Source: Bacteroidota bacterium (GTDB lineage Bacteria; Bacteroidota; Bacteroidia; B-17B0; Aurantibacillaceae). From it: a DNA stretch of 64,000 bases. The DNA is taken from the NCBI GenBank assembly GCA_013298715.1, contig JAAFIQ010000004.1, positions 154,944 to 218,943 of the forward strand, given 5' to 3'. Under the pieces are notes generated by a model, which saw nothing but the letters and a program-made list of their open reading frames with translations, searched no databases and was not told where the DNA came from. Positions 7,534 to 15,530 of the stretch are shown one piece after another. Position numbers and translations under genes: made by a program. How positions within the stretch are numbered: position 1 is the stretch's first letter; each line of letters opens with the position of its first letter.

Positions 7534-7734
7534 AAGCAAGCACAATTTTTGGCACAGGGCTGATCAAATGCGGGGGAAGAAAGACAATAGCCAAAAGTTG
7601 ATGTCTGCTTGGAAACCGTTAGTTTTAAAAAACTCAAATAAAGTTGCCATGAATCGCTTAAATGAAAAACGATTCGTGAAGGTGCCCGAATAAAAAATTG
7701 ATTATCTTGTTTTTTTGACGGACTGCTGTTATGC
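7534..7734 (+). repeat. attC-like repeat, copy D, ending at the array/chromosome junction
   Basis: It contains GCAAGCACAATTTTTGG, ATCAAATGCG, a GACAATAGCCAAAA block and GCTTGGAAACCGTTAG. The AACTCAAATAAA...AATCGCTTAAA...CCCGAATAAAAAA segment is shared with copy C. The right end is CTGTTATGCC; its GTTA overlaps the TAA stop of the minus-strand gene at 7729-7995. That is where chromosomal sequence resumes, as if cassettes had been inserted at a GTT secondary site. A spurious 61-codon ORF (7508-7693) crosses this repeat and is not counted as a gene. Confidence 0.55.
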
Positions 7735-7995
7735 CCCTTGGGCTTTTTTAGAAAACACTTTTGTAAAAAGGTATTTAATTTGTTTTCTAAAAATAAACAT
7801 GAGTAATAAATACGGCACAGCCATTAGGTATAAAATACCTGAATTTAAGCCGCGCGCAATAGAATTTGGATTGTGCTTTAAATTGCTTTCGGCAGATGCT
7901 TTACACATGGCGCATTGTGCATCAAGGTTATTAGTAACAACTAATAAAATCAAAATTACTAATACTATTATTTGGTATTTACTAAGTTTTAGCAT
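7729..7995 (-). CDS. Small conserved membrane protein with a CAMC motif
   Basis: This 88-residue protein has an N-terminal signal-like helix (about residues 7-25), the motif QCAMCKASAESN with paired cysteines, then GLNSGILYLMAVPYLLLMFIF, a second helix, and a basic tail. This arrangement is common in Bacteroidota as an uncharacterised family; the CxxC faces the periplasm by prediction. It is transcribed toward the accessory block, and its stop codon coincides with the end of repeat D. A TAAATTTG box at 8000-8007 is only 4 nt from the ATG. The cysteine desulfurase gene lies divergent in position but on the same strand upstream. Confidence 0.6.
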   Translation of the reverse strand: MLKLSKYQIIVLVILILLVVTNNLDAQCAMCKASAESNLKHNPNSIARGLNSGILYLMAVPYLLLMFIFRKQIKYLFTKVFSKKAQGA

Positions 7996-7999
7996 TGTA

Positions 8000-8007
8000 C
8001 AAATTTA
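8000..8007 (-). promoter_or_regulatory. -7 box TAAATTTG, 4 nt before an ATG
   Basis: Read on the minus strand this is TAAATTTG, an exact match to TAnnTTTG, followed by TACA and the ATG at 7995. Transcription from it would give a leaderless message. Confidence 0.5.
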
Positions 8008-8043
8008 CGTAAATAAAATTTATCTCTATTAATTTTTGTTGCT

Positions 8044-9162
8044 TTATTTTATAAGCGCTACCACTTCTTTAACCTCATCAAGCGTATTGTATTTACCAAA
8101 ACTAAATCTAAAGCTGCGTTTAATTTCATCGGGTTCTAATCCCATGGCTGTTAGTACATGGGAGGGTTCTATTGCGGCACTAGCGCATGCCGAACCGCTT
8201 GCTATTGCAACTTTAGCAATAATTTTACTAATATCAACACTTGGTGGGAGAAAAACATTACTAGTATTAAAAATTCTTTTTTTTGTGCTTCCGTTAATTC
8301 TTAACCCTTCTATATCTAATAACTGATGCTCAAAATAATTTTTTAGTTTAGAAACATGCGTACTAATATCCCAATAGTTAGCTTCCGCAATTTTTGCCGC
8401 CTCACCAAAACCCACTATTAAAGGTACATTTAAAGTACCACTGCGTAAATTTTGCTGATGCCCCCCACCATGTATTTGGGGCAGCAAATTAATACGCGGA
8501 TTTTTTTTACTCACGTAAAGCGCACCAACACCTTTTGGACCATAAAATTTATGTGCGCTAAAAGCCATGCAATGTATGCCAAGTTCCTTTACGTCGCAGC
8601 GCTCTTTACCAACAAACTGAGTGGCGTCGCTAAAAAAAATTAATTGTTTTTCGTTACAAATTTCTGCAATTGCTTCAAGTGGTTGTATAACGCCAGTTTC
8701 GTTATTAGCAGCCATAATGGCAACCAAAATTGTTTCAGAGTTTATAGCGCTTTTTAATTCTTCTAAATTAATAAGCCCTTCTTTATCCACATCCAAATAA
8801 GTTACTTTGCAATTTTGTTTTTCTAAATAAGCACAAGTATCTAACACAGCTTTATGCTCTGTTTTACAGGTAATAATATGGTTGCCTTTGCTTTTGTATG
8901 CTTGCGCAATTCCAATAATTCCAAGGTTCACGCTTTCAGTAGCGCCCGAGGTAAAAATTAGTTCGTGATTTTCGGCGCCAATTAAATTTGCAATGTGTGC
9001 ACAAGCGTTTTCTAATGCAGCGTTGGCTTCCCACCCATAATAATGTAACTTACTTGACGCATTGCCGTAACTTTCAGTAAAATAAGGCAACATAGCTCTT
9101 ACAACATTTTCATCAACACGTGTAGTTGCATTATTATCAAGGTAAATACTTTTTTGAATCAT
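8044..9162 (-). CDS. Cysteine desulfurase (NifS/IscS family)
   Basis: This 372-residue PLP enzyme of aminotransferase class V has the N-terminal YLDNNATT, the PLP lysine in FSAHK (K205), GPKGVGALY, and the catalytic cysteine in SGSACAS (C326). It removes sulfur from L-cysteine as a protein persulfide for Fe-S clusters and thio-modified tRNA. The short SGSACAS loop and the ca. 370 length resemble NifS-like group I enzymes. No scaffold (IscU/NifU) or other isc/suf gene is adjacent, so the specific recipient is unknown. Only 23 nt separate its ATG from the divergent EamA gene. Confidence 0.92.
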   Translation of the reverse strand: MIQKSIYLDNNATTRVDENVVRAMLPYFTESYGNASSKLHYYGWEANAALENACAHIANLIGAENHELIFTSGATESVNLGIIGIAQAYKSKGNHIITCKTEHKAVLDTCAYLEKQNCKVTYLDVDKEGLINLEELKSAINSETILVAIMAANNETGVIQPLEAIAEICNEKQLIFFSDATQFVGKERCDVKELGIHCMAFSAHKFYGPKGVGALYVSKKNPRINLLPQIHGGGHQQNLRSGTLNVPLIVGFGEAAKIAEANYWDISTHVSKLKNYFEHQLLDIEGLRINGSTKKRIFNTSNVFLPPSVDISKIIAKVAIASGSACASAAIEPSHVLTAMGLEPDEIKRSFRFSFGKYNTLDEVKEVVALIK

Positions 9163-9172
9163 AATATTAGTT

Positions 9173-9181
9173 TAATTTTAC
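9173..9181 (+). promoter_or_regulatory. -7 box TAATTTTAC, 4-5 nt before the TTG start of the EamA permease
   Basis: TAATTTTAC lies in the 23-nt gap between the divergent cysteine desulfurase and EamA genes. It matches the TAnnTTTAC variant found before several other genes in this window. The TTG start is at 9186. Confidence 0.45.
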
Positions 9182-9185
9182 GCAC

Positions 9186-10088
9186 TTGCTTAACAAAGGT
9201 ATTAATAAACATTATTTTTTACTGCATCTCATAGTTTTTATTTGGGGATTTTCGCCCATACTTGGCAAATTTATTACAGCAGATACGTGGCAATTAGTTT
9301 GGTTTAGAATTTTAATTTCTGTTGTTGTAATGCTCCTTTATATTTTACTCACCAAACAAAGTTTAAAGTTAACTACTTATCAATTACTTGGTTTGGCTGG
9401 CACTGGCGTAATTATTTTGGTACATTGGTTAGCCTTTTATGGTGCCATTAAAGTTGCTAATGTAAGTGTTGTTATGGCTGCCTTTAGCACAGGCACGTTA
9501 TTTAGTTCTATTATTGAACCTATTTTTTATAAGCGAAAAATAAAATTTTACGAAGTAGTTATAGGCATTGTTATAATTTTTGCAATTGGTTTAATTTTTT
9601 CTATTGAAACACACTATTGGTTAGGTATTACCTTAGGTATTGTTGCAGCCTTTACCTCATCGCTATTTGGCGTGTTTAATGGCTTGTGGGTAAAACAAGT
9701 AAAACCTGCAATAATTAGTTTTTATGAATTAGCTACCGCATTATTAGGGCTAACAATCTACATATTTATTGTAGGAGATTTTAACGCTCATTTTTTTGAA
9801 TTAAATTCAAATTCTATAATTGGCTTACTAGTGTTAAGTTTGGTGTGTACAGTATTCCCATTTATTGCATCTGTAAATTTGGGAAAATACATAAGTCCGT
9901 ATACCATTGTGTTAACTGTAAACCTTGAAACGGTTTATGGCATTATTTGGGCGATTTTATTTTTTAATGAGAATAAAGATGTGAAACCGACGTTTTATAT
10001 TGGAGTTGCAATTATATTGATTGCGGTATTCTTAAATTCTATTTTAAAACGTAAATTCGATAAAGAAATTTTACCTGAAACAGCTTAA
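9186..10088 (+). CDS. DMT-superfamily permease (EamA domains)
   Basis: This 300-residue protein has ten predicted membrane helices in two EamA halves. The first opens with FIWGFSPILGKF, the usual EamA entry motif (WGxxP). The second half begins near LGIVAAFTSSLFGVFNGLW and ends with LNLETVYGIIWAILFFNE, the conserved end of EamA repeat 2. Family members export or import metabolites such as amino acids or nucleotides; the substrate cannot be told. TTG at 9186 is the only ordinary start that keeps helix 1, and it fits the close promoter. Its 3' end overlaps the likely start of the GT9 gene. Confidence 0.85.
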   Translation: MLNKGINKHYFLLHLIVFIWGFSPILGKFITADTWQLVWFRILISVVVMLLYILLTKQSLKLTTYQLLGLAGTGVIILVHWLAFYGAIKVANVSVVMAAFSTGTLFSSIIEPIFYKRKIKFYEVVIGIVIIFAIGLIFSIETHYWLGITLGIVAAFTSSLFGVFNGLWVKQVKPAIISFYELATALLGLTIYIFIVGDFNAHFFELNSNSIIGLLVLSLVCTVFPFIASVNLGKYISPYTIVLTVNLETVYGIIWAILFFNENKDVKPTFYIGVAIILIAVFLNSILKRKFDKEILPETA

Positions 10089-11052
10089 AAAAATATTAAT
10101 TGTTCGATTTAGTTCTATTGGCGATATTGTGCTAACTACGCCAATTATAAGGTGTTTGAGCCAACAATTACCAGGCAGCGAAATACATTTTGTAATAAAA
10201 AAAAGTTTTGAAGCAACACTAAAAAACAATCCTTACTTAAGTAAACTACATACGTTTGAAAAAGATGTAAATGAAATTTATAAAAACTTAAAGCGAGAAG
10301 ATTTTGATTTTATAATAGATTTACATAATAATTTACGCAGCACGCGCCTAAAGCTTTATTTAAAAAAGCCAAGCCATACTTTTAAAAAATTAAATTTTAA
10401 AAAATTTTTAGCGGTTACTTTTAAAAAAATTAATGCACTTCCTGATTTACATATTGTTGATAGGTACTTTGAACCAATTGAAAAATTAGGCCTCAAGAAA
10501 GACGAAGGTGGATTAGATTATTTTATCTCCAAAGAAGATGAGATTAATTGCGAAGACGTTTTTTTTAATAAAACCAAAACAAACTTTGTGGCCTTAGTTT
10601 TAGGCGGAAGTTATTTTACAAAACAAATTCCAGTAAATAAATTAATTGAAATTTGTACCCAACTAAAACAACCTGTTGTTTTGTTTGGAGGTAAAGATGA
10701 GATTGAGGTTGGTAATTTACTTGAGAAAAAATTTGAGCATGTAAGAAATGCGTGTGGAAAATTTTCCTTAAACCAAAGCGCTTCCATCATTAAACAAAGT
10801 GATTTAGTTATTACCTCTGATACTGGTTTAATGCATATTGCAAGTGCTTACAACAAAATTATTTATTCTGTTTGGGGAAATACAATTCCTGAATTTGGTA
10901 TGAGTCCTTATAAGCCAAATTCTGAAAATAAAATTTTAGAGACAAAAAATTTAAGTTGCAGACCATGTTCAAAATTAGGACACCATTCTTGCCCTAAAAA
11001 ACATTTTAACTGTATGAATGAAATTAATTTTAAGTTTCTTGAGGAAATATAA
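10075..11052 (+). CDS. Glycosyltransferase family 9 (heptosyltransferase-like)
   Basis: The fold has two Rossmann halves. The N-terminal signature KKILIVRFSSIGDIVLTTPI is encoded upstream of the first ordinary start (GTG 10129), which would delete the first beta strand. The frame has no ATG, GTG or TTG there, so CTG at 10075 (overlapping the previous gene by 14 nt) is proposed. Later landmarks are FDFIIDLHNNLRS, a GGSYFTKQ phosphate-binding loop, SDTGLMHIASAYN (the donor-binding motif) and a C-terminal CRPC...CPKKHFNCM cysteine set seen in many Bacteroidota GT9 proteins. It probably adds heptose or a related sugar to the LPS core. Confidence 0.82.
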   Translation: MKQLKKILIVRFSSIGDIVLTTPIIRCLSQQLPGSEIHFVIKKSFEATLKNNPYLSKLHTFEKDVNEIYKNLKREDFDFIIDLHNNLRSTRLKLYLKKPSHTFKKLNFKKFLAVTFKKINALPDLHIVDRYFEPIEKLGLKKDEGGLDYFISKEDEINCEDVFFNKTKTNFVALVLGGSYFTKQIPVNKLIEICTQLKQPVVLFGGKDEIEVGNLLEKKFEHVRNACGKFSLNQSASIIKQSDLVITSDTGLMHIASAYNKIIYSVWGNTIPEFGMSPYKPNSENKILETKNLSCRPCSKLGHHSCPKKHFNCMNEINFKFLEEI

Positions 11053-11074
11053 GTGAGTTTTAATTCTTTTTTTG

Positions 11075-11108
11075 AACCATATAAGAAATATAAGGGCATA
11101 TAAGAATT
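11075..11108. repeat. Dispersed ATATAAG-triplet repeat, copy 1
   Basis: ATATAAG occurs at 11079-11085, 11088-11094 and 11098-11104, spaced 9 and 10 nt, within AACCATATAAG...GGCATATAAGAATT. A second copy with the same spacing and flanks lies at about 17757-17790. Both follow the 3' end of plus-strand genes. The 11053-11188 interval otherwise holds nothing recognised. Confidence 0.5.
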
Positions 11109-11188
11109 AATGAATTTTATCTATATACGAGCCTCAAAGCCTTGAATTAAAGTATTAAAATAAGAAAAAGGAAAATCGCTTAGAATAA

Positions 11189-12289
11189 TTAAGAGTATTG
11201 CAATTCAGGTTCACCAAACTTTCTTAATAATTTGATATGCGAATAAATGGCTTGCCAAATGGTTTCATTCTCTAAGTAAGGAATGCCAAACTCTTCGGCA
11301 GTTTGTTTTACAATTGGTGCGATAGCCGGGTAATGAACGTGACAGATGGTTGGAAATAAATGGTGTTCAACCTGAAAGTTTAAACCGCCAACATACCAAG
11401 AAATAAATTTATTATGTCTAGAAAAATTAACTGTAGTGTTAAGTTGATGAATAGCCCATGTATTTTCTATAGTTGCTAATTCGTTTGGTAAAGGATGTGT
11501 AGTAGTTTCTACTGTATGCGCTAATTGAAATACAACAGTTAACACCACTCCTGCGATAAAATGCATAATTGTAAAACCAAATAAATACAGACCTATTGGA
11601 AGTTTGAGTATCACTAAAGGTAACACAACTCCTACTAAAATATAACCAATTTTAGATAAAACAATTTTACGAAACGTAGCTTTGTTTTTTTCTTCGCTAT
11701 CTTTATTAACGCCACGCTTTTTATATTGAAAATATTGAACAAAATCTTTTAAAAGAACCCAATATAGGGTGATAATTCCGTAAAAAAAGATAGCATATAA
11801 AAACTGAAATTTATGAAACCATTTTACTTCTTTATGGGGCGAGAATCTAAAAACAAGTTTATCATCTATATCATCATCGTAATCAACAATATTTGTGTAG
11901 GTATGGTGCAATATATTGTGCTGAATTTTCCAATTAGCAACCGAGCCTCCTAGTAAATTTAAGGTGTGCCCCATCCAATAATTTGTTTTGCTGTTGGATG
12001 AATAAGCGCCGTGATTGGCATCGTGCATAACAGACATGCCAATACCAGCAAGCGCAAAACCCATTACCGTCCAAAGCAACATGTTTATTCCAGTAGAAAA
12101 ATTCAACATTAAAATACAAGCAAACGGAATAAGATAAGCAGCCAATAACACAATTGACTTAATAACCATTTTAGAATTGTAGTGCTTAGAAATTTTATTT
12201 TCTTTAAAGTAACCGTCAACTCGGGAGCGTAAAGTGGCAAAAAACATTGCCTTATCTTTTTCTGGATGAACAAATTGTAGTGCTTGCAT
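11189..12289 (-). CDS. Membrane fatty acid desaturase (acyl-CoA/lipid desaturase)
   Basis: This 366-residue integral membrane protein has the three histidine boxes of the desaturase/hydroxylase family: HDANH, HNILHH and QVEHH. These bind the di-iron centre. The spacing and the QxxHH third box resemble front-end (delta-5/delta-6, linoleoyl-CoA-like) desaturases, but there is no cytochrome b5 domain, so an external electron donor is needed. Four or more hydrophobic helices flank the boxes. It adjusts membrane lipid unsaturation, and its regiospecificity is unknown. It is monocistronic, convergent with the GT9 gene. Confidence 0.9.
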   Translation of the reverse strand: MQALQFVHPEKDKAMFFATLRSRVDGYFKENKISKHYNSKMVIKSIVLLAAYLIPFACILMLNFSTGINMLLWTVMGFALAGIGMSVMHDANHGAYSSNSKTNYWMGHTLNLLGGSVANWKIQHNILHHTYTNIVDYDDDIDDKLVFRFSPHKEVKWFHKFQFLYAIFFYGIITLYWVLLKDFVQYFQYKKRGVNKDSEEKNKATFRKIVLSKIGYILVGVVLPLVILKLPIGLYLFGFTIMHFIAGVVLTVVFQLAHTVETTTHPLPNELATIENTWAIHQLNTTVNFSRHNKFISWYVGGLNFQVEHHLFPTICHVHYPAIAPIVKQTAEEFGIPYLENETIWQAIYSHIKLLRKFGEPELQYS

Positions 12290-12385
12290 AAATCAATAGG
12301 GATTTAGGGCTGCAATATATGTATTTTTTTTGGTTTCGAATCTATAATCCACATTATTGAGTTCAGATTTGGCTTTATTCCGCTT

Positions 12386-13090
12386 TTAAAAAAGTTCTGA
12401 ATACGTTTTTAAAGTAAAAAATTCAATTTCTTTGGTTATTTTTAATTGTTTCAGTCCTTTTTTAAATTCTTGTAGAGAATTGTATTGAATAACTTCTTTA
12501 TTTCTAAAATTAAAGATGTGGTACGTATATTCCTTTTTAATACGTGTATTATAATCCTTTAGCTTCCTCGTAACTAAATACTCTTTGGTAAAATCAAATT
12601 CTTTTATACCATTAAAATTACAATCTAACTCCCCATTATTATTCTCATCAAATCTTGTAACATTGCTCTCATCATAAAGAGCGGCATCATCAATAAAATC
12701 TATACAATGCAAAGAATAGGGGTAAACCAGCGGGTAGCGGTAATAATCTCTAAATCCGTAATAACCATAAAAAGCATCACTTGTATTTGAATTGGCTAGG
12801 TTTTCAGATAGCTTTTTTAAATAAATAACTTGTTTGTTTGTATTATTTTGATAAATTATTGTTTTTAAAGAATCAAGCTTTGATACCAACGAATCTGTCA
12901 CCTCTACTAAGCTATTATTAAACGTTTCAGTAAAATTATTCACGGTTGTAGTTACTTTTTGAAACGTCATTCTAAATGCCAGAAGCATACCTAGTAGAGC
13001 AACAAATAGTAACCCTAACCAAACCCAACCGCTTCTTTTTGAGTTAACTAAACTAATAATGCACATTACGGCACTTGCAAGCAAAAGCAA
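12386..13090 (-). CDS. Unknown membrane protein with a soluble C-terminal region
   Basis: From the TTG at 13090 the protein is 234 residues: part of a first hydrophobic helix, a second (WVWLGLLFVALLGMLLAF, about residues 23-40), then a coiled-coil-like segment and a soluble domain rich in Tyr and Asp with an FDENNNGELDCN stretch that resembles a calcium-binding loop. The frame stays open upstream (to about 13140) and encodes NIKPFSLILVIGIFSV, which completes the first helix, but without an ordinary start codon. The true start may therefore be non-canonical. It follows the lipoprotein gene at 13156-13971 closely, so the two are probably cotranscribed. No family was recognised. Confidence 0.5.
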   Translation of the reverse strand: MLLLASAVMCIISLVNSKRSGWVWLGLLFVALLGMLLAFRMTFQKVTTTVNNFTETFNNSLVEVTDSLVSKLDSLKTIIYQNNTNKQVIYLKKLSENLANSNTSDAFYGYYGFRDYYRYPLVYPYSLHCIDFIDDAALYDESNVTRFDENNNGELDCNFNGIKEFDFTKEYLVTRKLKDYNTRIKKEYTYHIFNFRNKEVIQYNSLQEFKKGLKQLKITKEIEFFTLKTYSELF

Positions 13091-13155
13091 AACCGAAAAA
13101 ATTCCAATAACAAGTATAAGAGAAAATGGCTTAATGTTTTTAGAGCAAAAAAGTA

Positions 13156-13971
13156 TTATTTAATTTTTTTCACAAGTTTAGGCAGTACTGCGTAATTATT
13201 GCCATCTGTAGTTTGTACCAATATATCTTTACCACTAATGCCTAAAATTTTTCCTTCGTAAGTTTTGTTTACTATATTCATATTATCTTCAACTTCAATA
13301 CTTACTTTATCTCCAGTTTTGAAATTGTATTTTTCTGCATTTTTAAAATAAAACGTATTATTTAAAGATGTAAGTACATTCTTTATTCCAGGATTAATCG
13401 GTCTTAACATAACATTTCCTTTATCAATCTCGGAGGCTAGGTATAAATTAAATTTATTTAAGCTATTAGAGTAAAAATAAACACTATCACCCGTATGAAT
13501 CTCGTTAACAACCTCTAAATTCAAATTTGTGTTACCAATTTTTTCAACATTATTATCTGTGGTCGAGTTTCCACCATCAATTTTTAGTACCCGCTTATCG
13601 TTAAAAAAAAGATAATTCGTATCTGTAATGTTTGTTTTTAATACCTCCGCACTCACCGTTACTTTATTTATTGCAACCATAAAAATAATTTTTCTGCTTA
13701 TATCAACAGCAAAATTTGCGTAATATTCATTACGGGCCAACGGTCTACTTTTATATAAATTCTTTTTCGCGTCGAGTACTAACTTATCATTCTTATAAGT
13801 ACCTAATCCAAAAACTAAATACGACCTAGCTTCTCCTTTTGCAATAGCAACATACCTATCGTTTATATTTAATAATGGTCCGGAGCTAACATTGCCGTGG
13901 TGGCTTATAATACAACTTGTAAAAAAAAGAGAAGAGATGAAAACTATAATTATGGTTTGAATTTTTGACAT
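13156..13971 (-). CDS. Lipoprotein with a DUF6567-like N-terminal domain
   Basis: This 271-residue protein has a type II signal peptide, with lipobox SLFFTSC at about residues 14-20 and the lipidated Cys near 20. Residues 40-115 (AIAKGEARSYLVFGLGTYKNDKLVLDAKKNL ... NKVTVSAEVL) match my recollection of the Bacteroidota DUF6567 lipoprotein domain. The rest contains several short beta-rich modules (TGDSVYFY, TGDKVSIEVEDN, KILGISGKDILVQT) that look like repeated small barrels. It is anchored in the outer or inner membrane facing the periplasm or surface; the function is unknown. Confidence 0.65.
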   Translation of the reverse strand: MSKIQTIIIVFISSLFFTSCIISHHGNVSSGPLLNINDRYVAIAKGEARSYLVFGLGTYKNDKLVLDAKKNLYKSRPLARNEYYANFAVDISRKIIFMVAINKVTVSAEVLKTNITDTNYLFFNDKRVLKIDGGNSTTDNNVEKIGNTNLNLEVVNEIHTGDSVYFYSNSLNKFNLYLASEIDKGNVMLRPINPGIKNVLTSLNNTFYFKNAEKYNFKTGDKVSIEVEDNMNIVNKTYEGKILGISGKDILVQTTDGNNYAVLPKLVKKIK

Positions 13972-14114
13972 GAATAAATAGCTGTTTAAAATTTAGTTAA
14001 AATTACTGAAATAATTTACAATTTTAAAAAGTTCTACGCATTTATTTTATCCAACATCCTTAAACGTAATCCAAACTTTTAACTAAAAAGTAATTACATT
14101 TAAGCAAAATTTTA

Positions 14115-15530
14115 ATGGTATTTAGTAGTATAATATTTCTCCTTTATTTTCTGCCAATTTTTATGGTTGGCTATTTTTTTACTCCAAAAAAATTAAAAAA
14201 TATTGTACTGTTGATTGGTAGCGTTTTATTTTATGCTTGGGGTGCGCCTAAGTTTATTTTTGTAATTCTATTCACAACTTTCCTCGATTTTCATTTGGTT
14301 GCCATCATGGATAAATTAGTGAGTGAGGCTAGCAGGAAATTATTGTTGCTTATTTCTGTATCCATTAACTTAGGCTTATTGGTTTACTTTAAATATTCAA
14401 ATTTTTTTATTGAAAATATAAATGCGGCATTATCTATTTTTGGAGATGAACAAATTCACTGGACAAAATTAGTTTTACCAATTGGCATATCCTTTTATAC
14501 GTTTGAAACAATCACTTATGTTGTAGATGTTTATAGAAGAAAACATAAACCATTAACTAGGTTTTGGGACTATCAATTATACATTATTCTATTTCCAAAA
14601 CTTATTGCGGGTCCCATTATTCGCTATTATGATTTGGCAGATCAAATTACTGAACGTAGAGATGTTGTGGATGATAAATTGATTGGTTTTTACCGTTTTG
14701 CTTTAGGTTTGGCTAAAAAAGTATTATTAGCCAACCAAATGGGCTTAGTGGCCAACGAAATTTTCGGAAAAAATTATTTAGAGTTAGATACAATAAGTGC
14801 TTGGGTTGGTAGCCTTGCATACACTTTTCAAATTTATTTTGATTTTAGTGGCTATAGCGATATGGCAATTGGTTTAGCAAGAATGATGGGTTTTAAATTT
14901 TCGGAAAACTTTAATAATCCTTATGTTTCAAGAAGTATAACTGAGTTTTGGCGGCGTTGGCACATGACTTTAGGAAATTGGATGAAAAACTATTTATATA
15001 TCCCTTTAGGTGGGAATAAGGTTAGTAAAAAACGTTTATATTTTAACTTGTGGTTAGTTTTTTTAGCATCTGGTTTTTGGCATGGTGCCAGCTGGAGTTT
15101 TATTTTTTGGGGGGCATTCCATGGCTTTTTTTTGGTAATTGAGCGTGCCTTTTTTGGAAAAGTTTTAGAATCAATAGGCAAAATTCCTAGTATACTTATT
15201 ACATTTATAATAGTAAATTTTGGTTGGATATTTTTTAGAATTGAAAAAATTGAAGATGCCTTTACTTATATAAAACGACTATTTGCCTTTGATTTTAATA
15301 AGGAGGTAGCTTTTACGATTGAATTTAAAACTTACTTTTCACTTGCAATTCTTTTTTCTTTTTTTGCAATAAGTAAATCTACACAAAAAATACAAGATGC
15401 AATTTATGTAAATGATTATACAAATTTAAAACATCTTTGCCTTGCAACAACTTGTTTAATTTTGTTTATATTATCTGTGTGTTCAATTACCTCTTTAGGC
15501 TTTAATCCATTTATTTATTTTAGATTTTAA
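14115..15530 (+). CDS. MBOAT-family O-acyltransferase (AlgI-like)
   Basis: This 471-residue protein with about ten membrane helices has the MBOAT hallmarks: FWRRWHMTLGNWMKNYLYIPLGGN (about residues 276-299) and the catalytic-histidine segment FWHGASWSFIFWGAFHG. Relatives such as AlgI, PatA and DltB move an acyl group across the membrane onto an exported polysaccharide. It overlaps the next gene, an AlgJ/AlgX-like protein, by one base (TAATG), so the two make a two-component O-acetylation system. The target glycan is not evident; no alginate biosynthesis genes are nearby. Confidence 0.92.
   Translation: MVFSSIIFLLYFLPIFMVGYFFTPKKLKNIVLLIGSVLFYAWGAPKFIFVILFTTFLDFHLVAIMDKLVSEASRKLLLLISVSINLGLLVYFKYSNFFIENINAALSIFGDEQIHWTKLVLPIGISFYTFETITYVVDVYRRKHKPLTRFWDYQLYIILFPKLIAGPIIRYYDLADQITERRDVVDDKLIGFYRFALGLAKKVLLANQMGLVANEIFGKNYLELDTISAWVGSLAYTFQIYFDFSGYSDMAIGLARMMGFKFSENFNNPYVSRSITEFWRRWHMTLGNWMKNYLYIPLGGNKVSKKRLYFNLWLVFLASGFWHGASWSFIFWGAFHGFFLVIERAFFGKVLESIGKIPSILITFIIVNFGWIFFRIEKIEDAFTYIKRLFAFDFNKEVAFTIEFKTYFSLAILFSFFAISKSTQKIQDAIYVNDYTNLKHLCLATTCLILFILSVCSITSLGFNPFIYFRF

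Noticed and set aside
7508..7693. 61-codon open frame
   Set aside because: It falls in attC-like repeat D. The same bases recur in copy C without an open frame, so this is structure, not coding.
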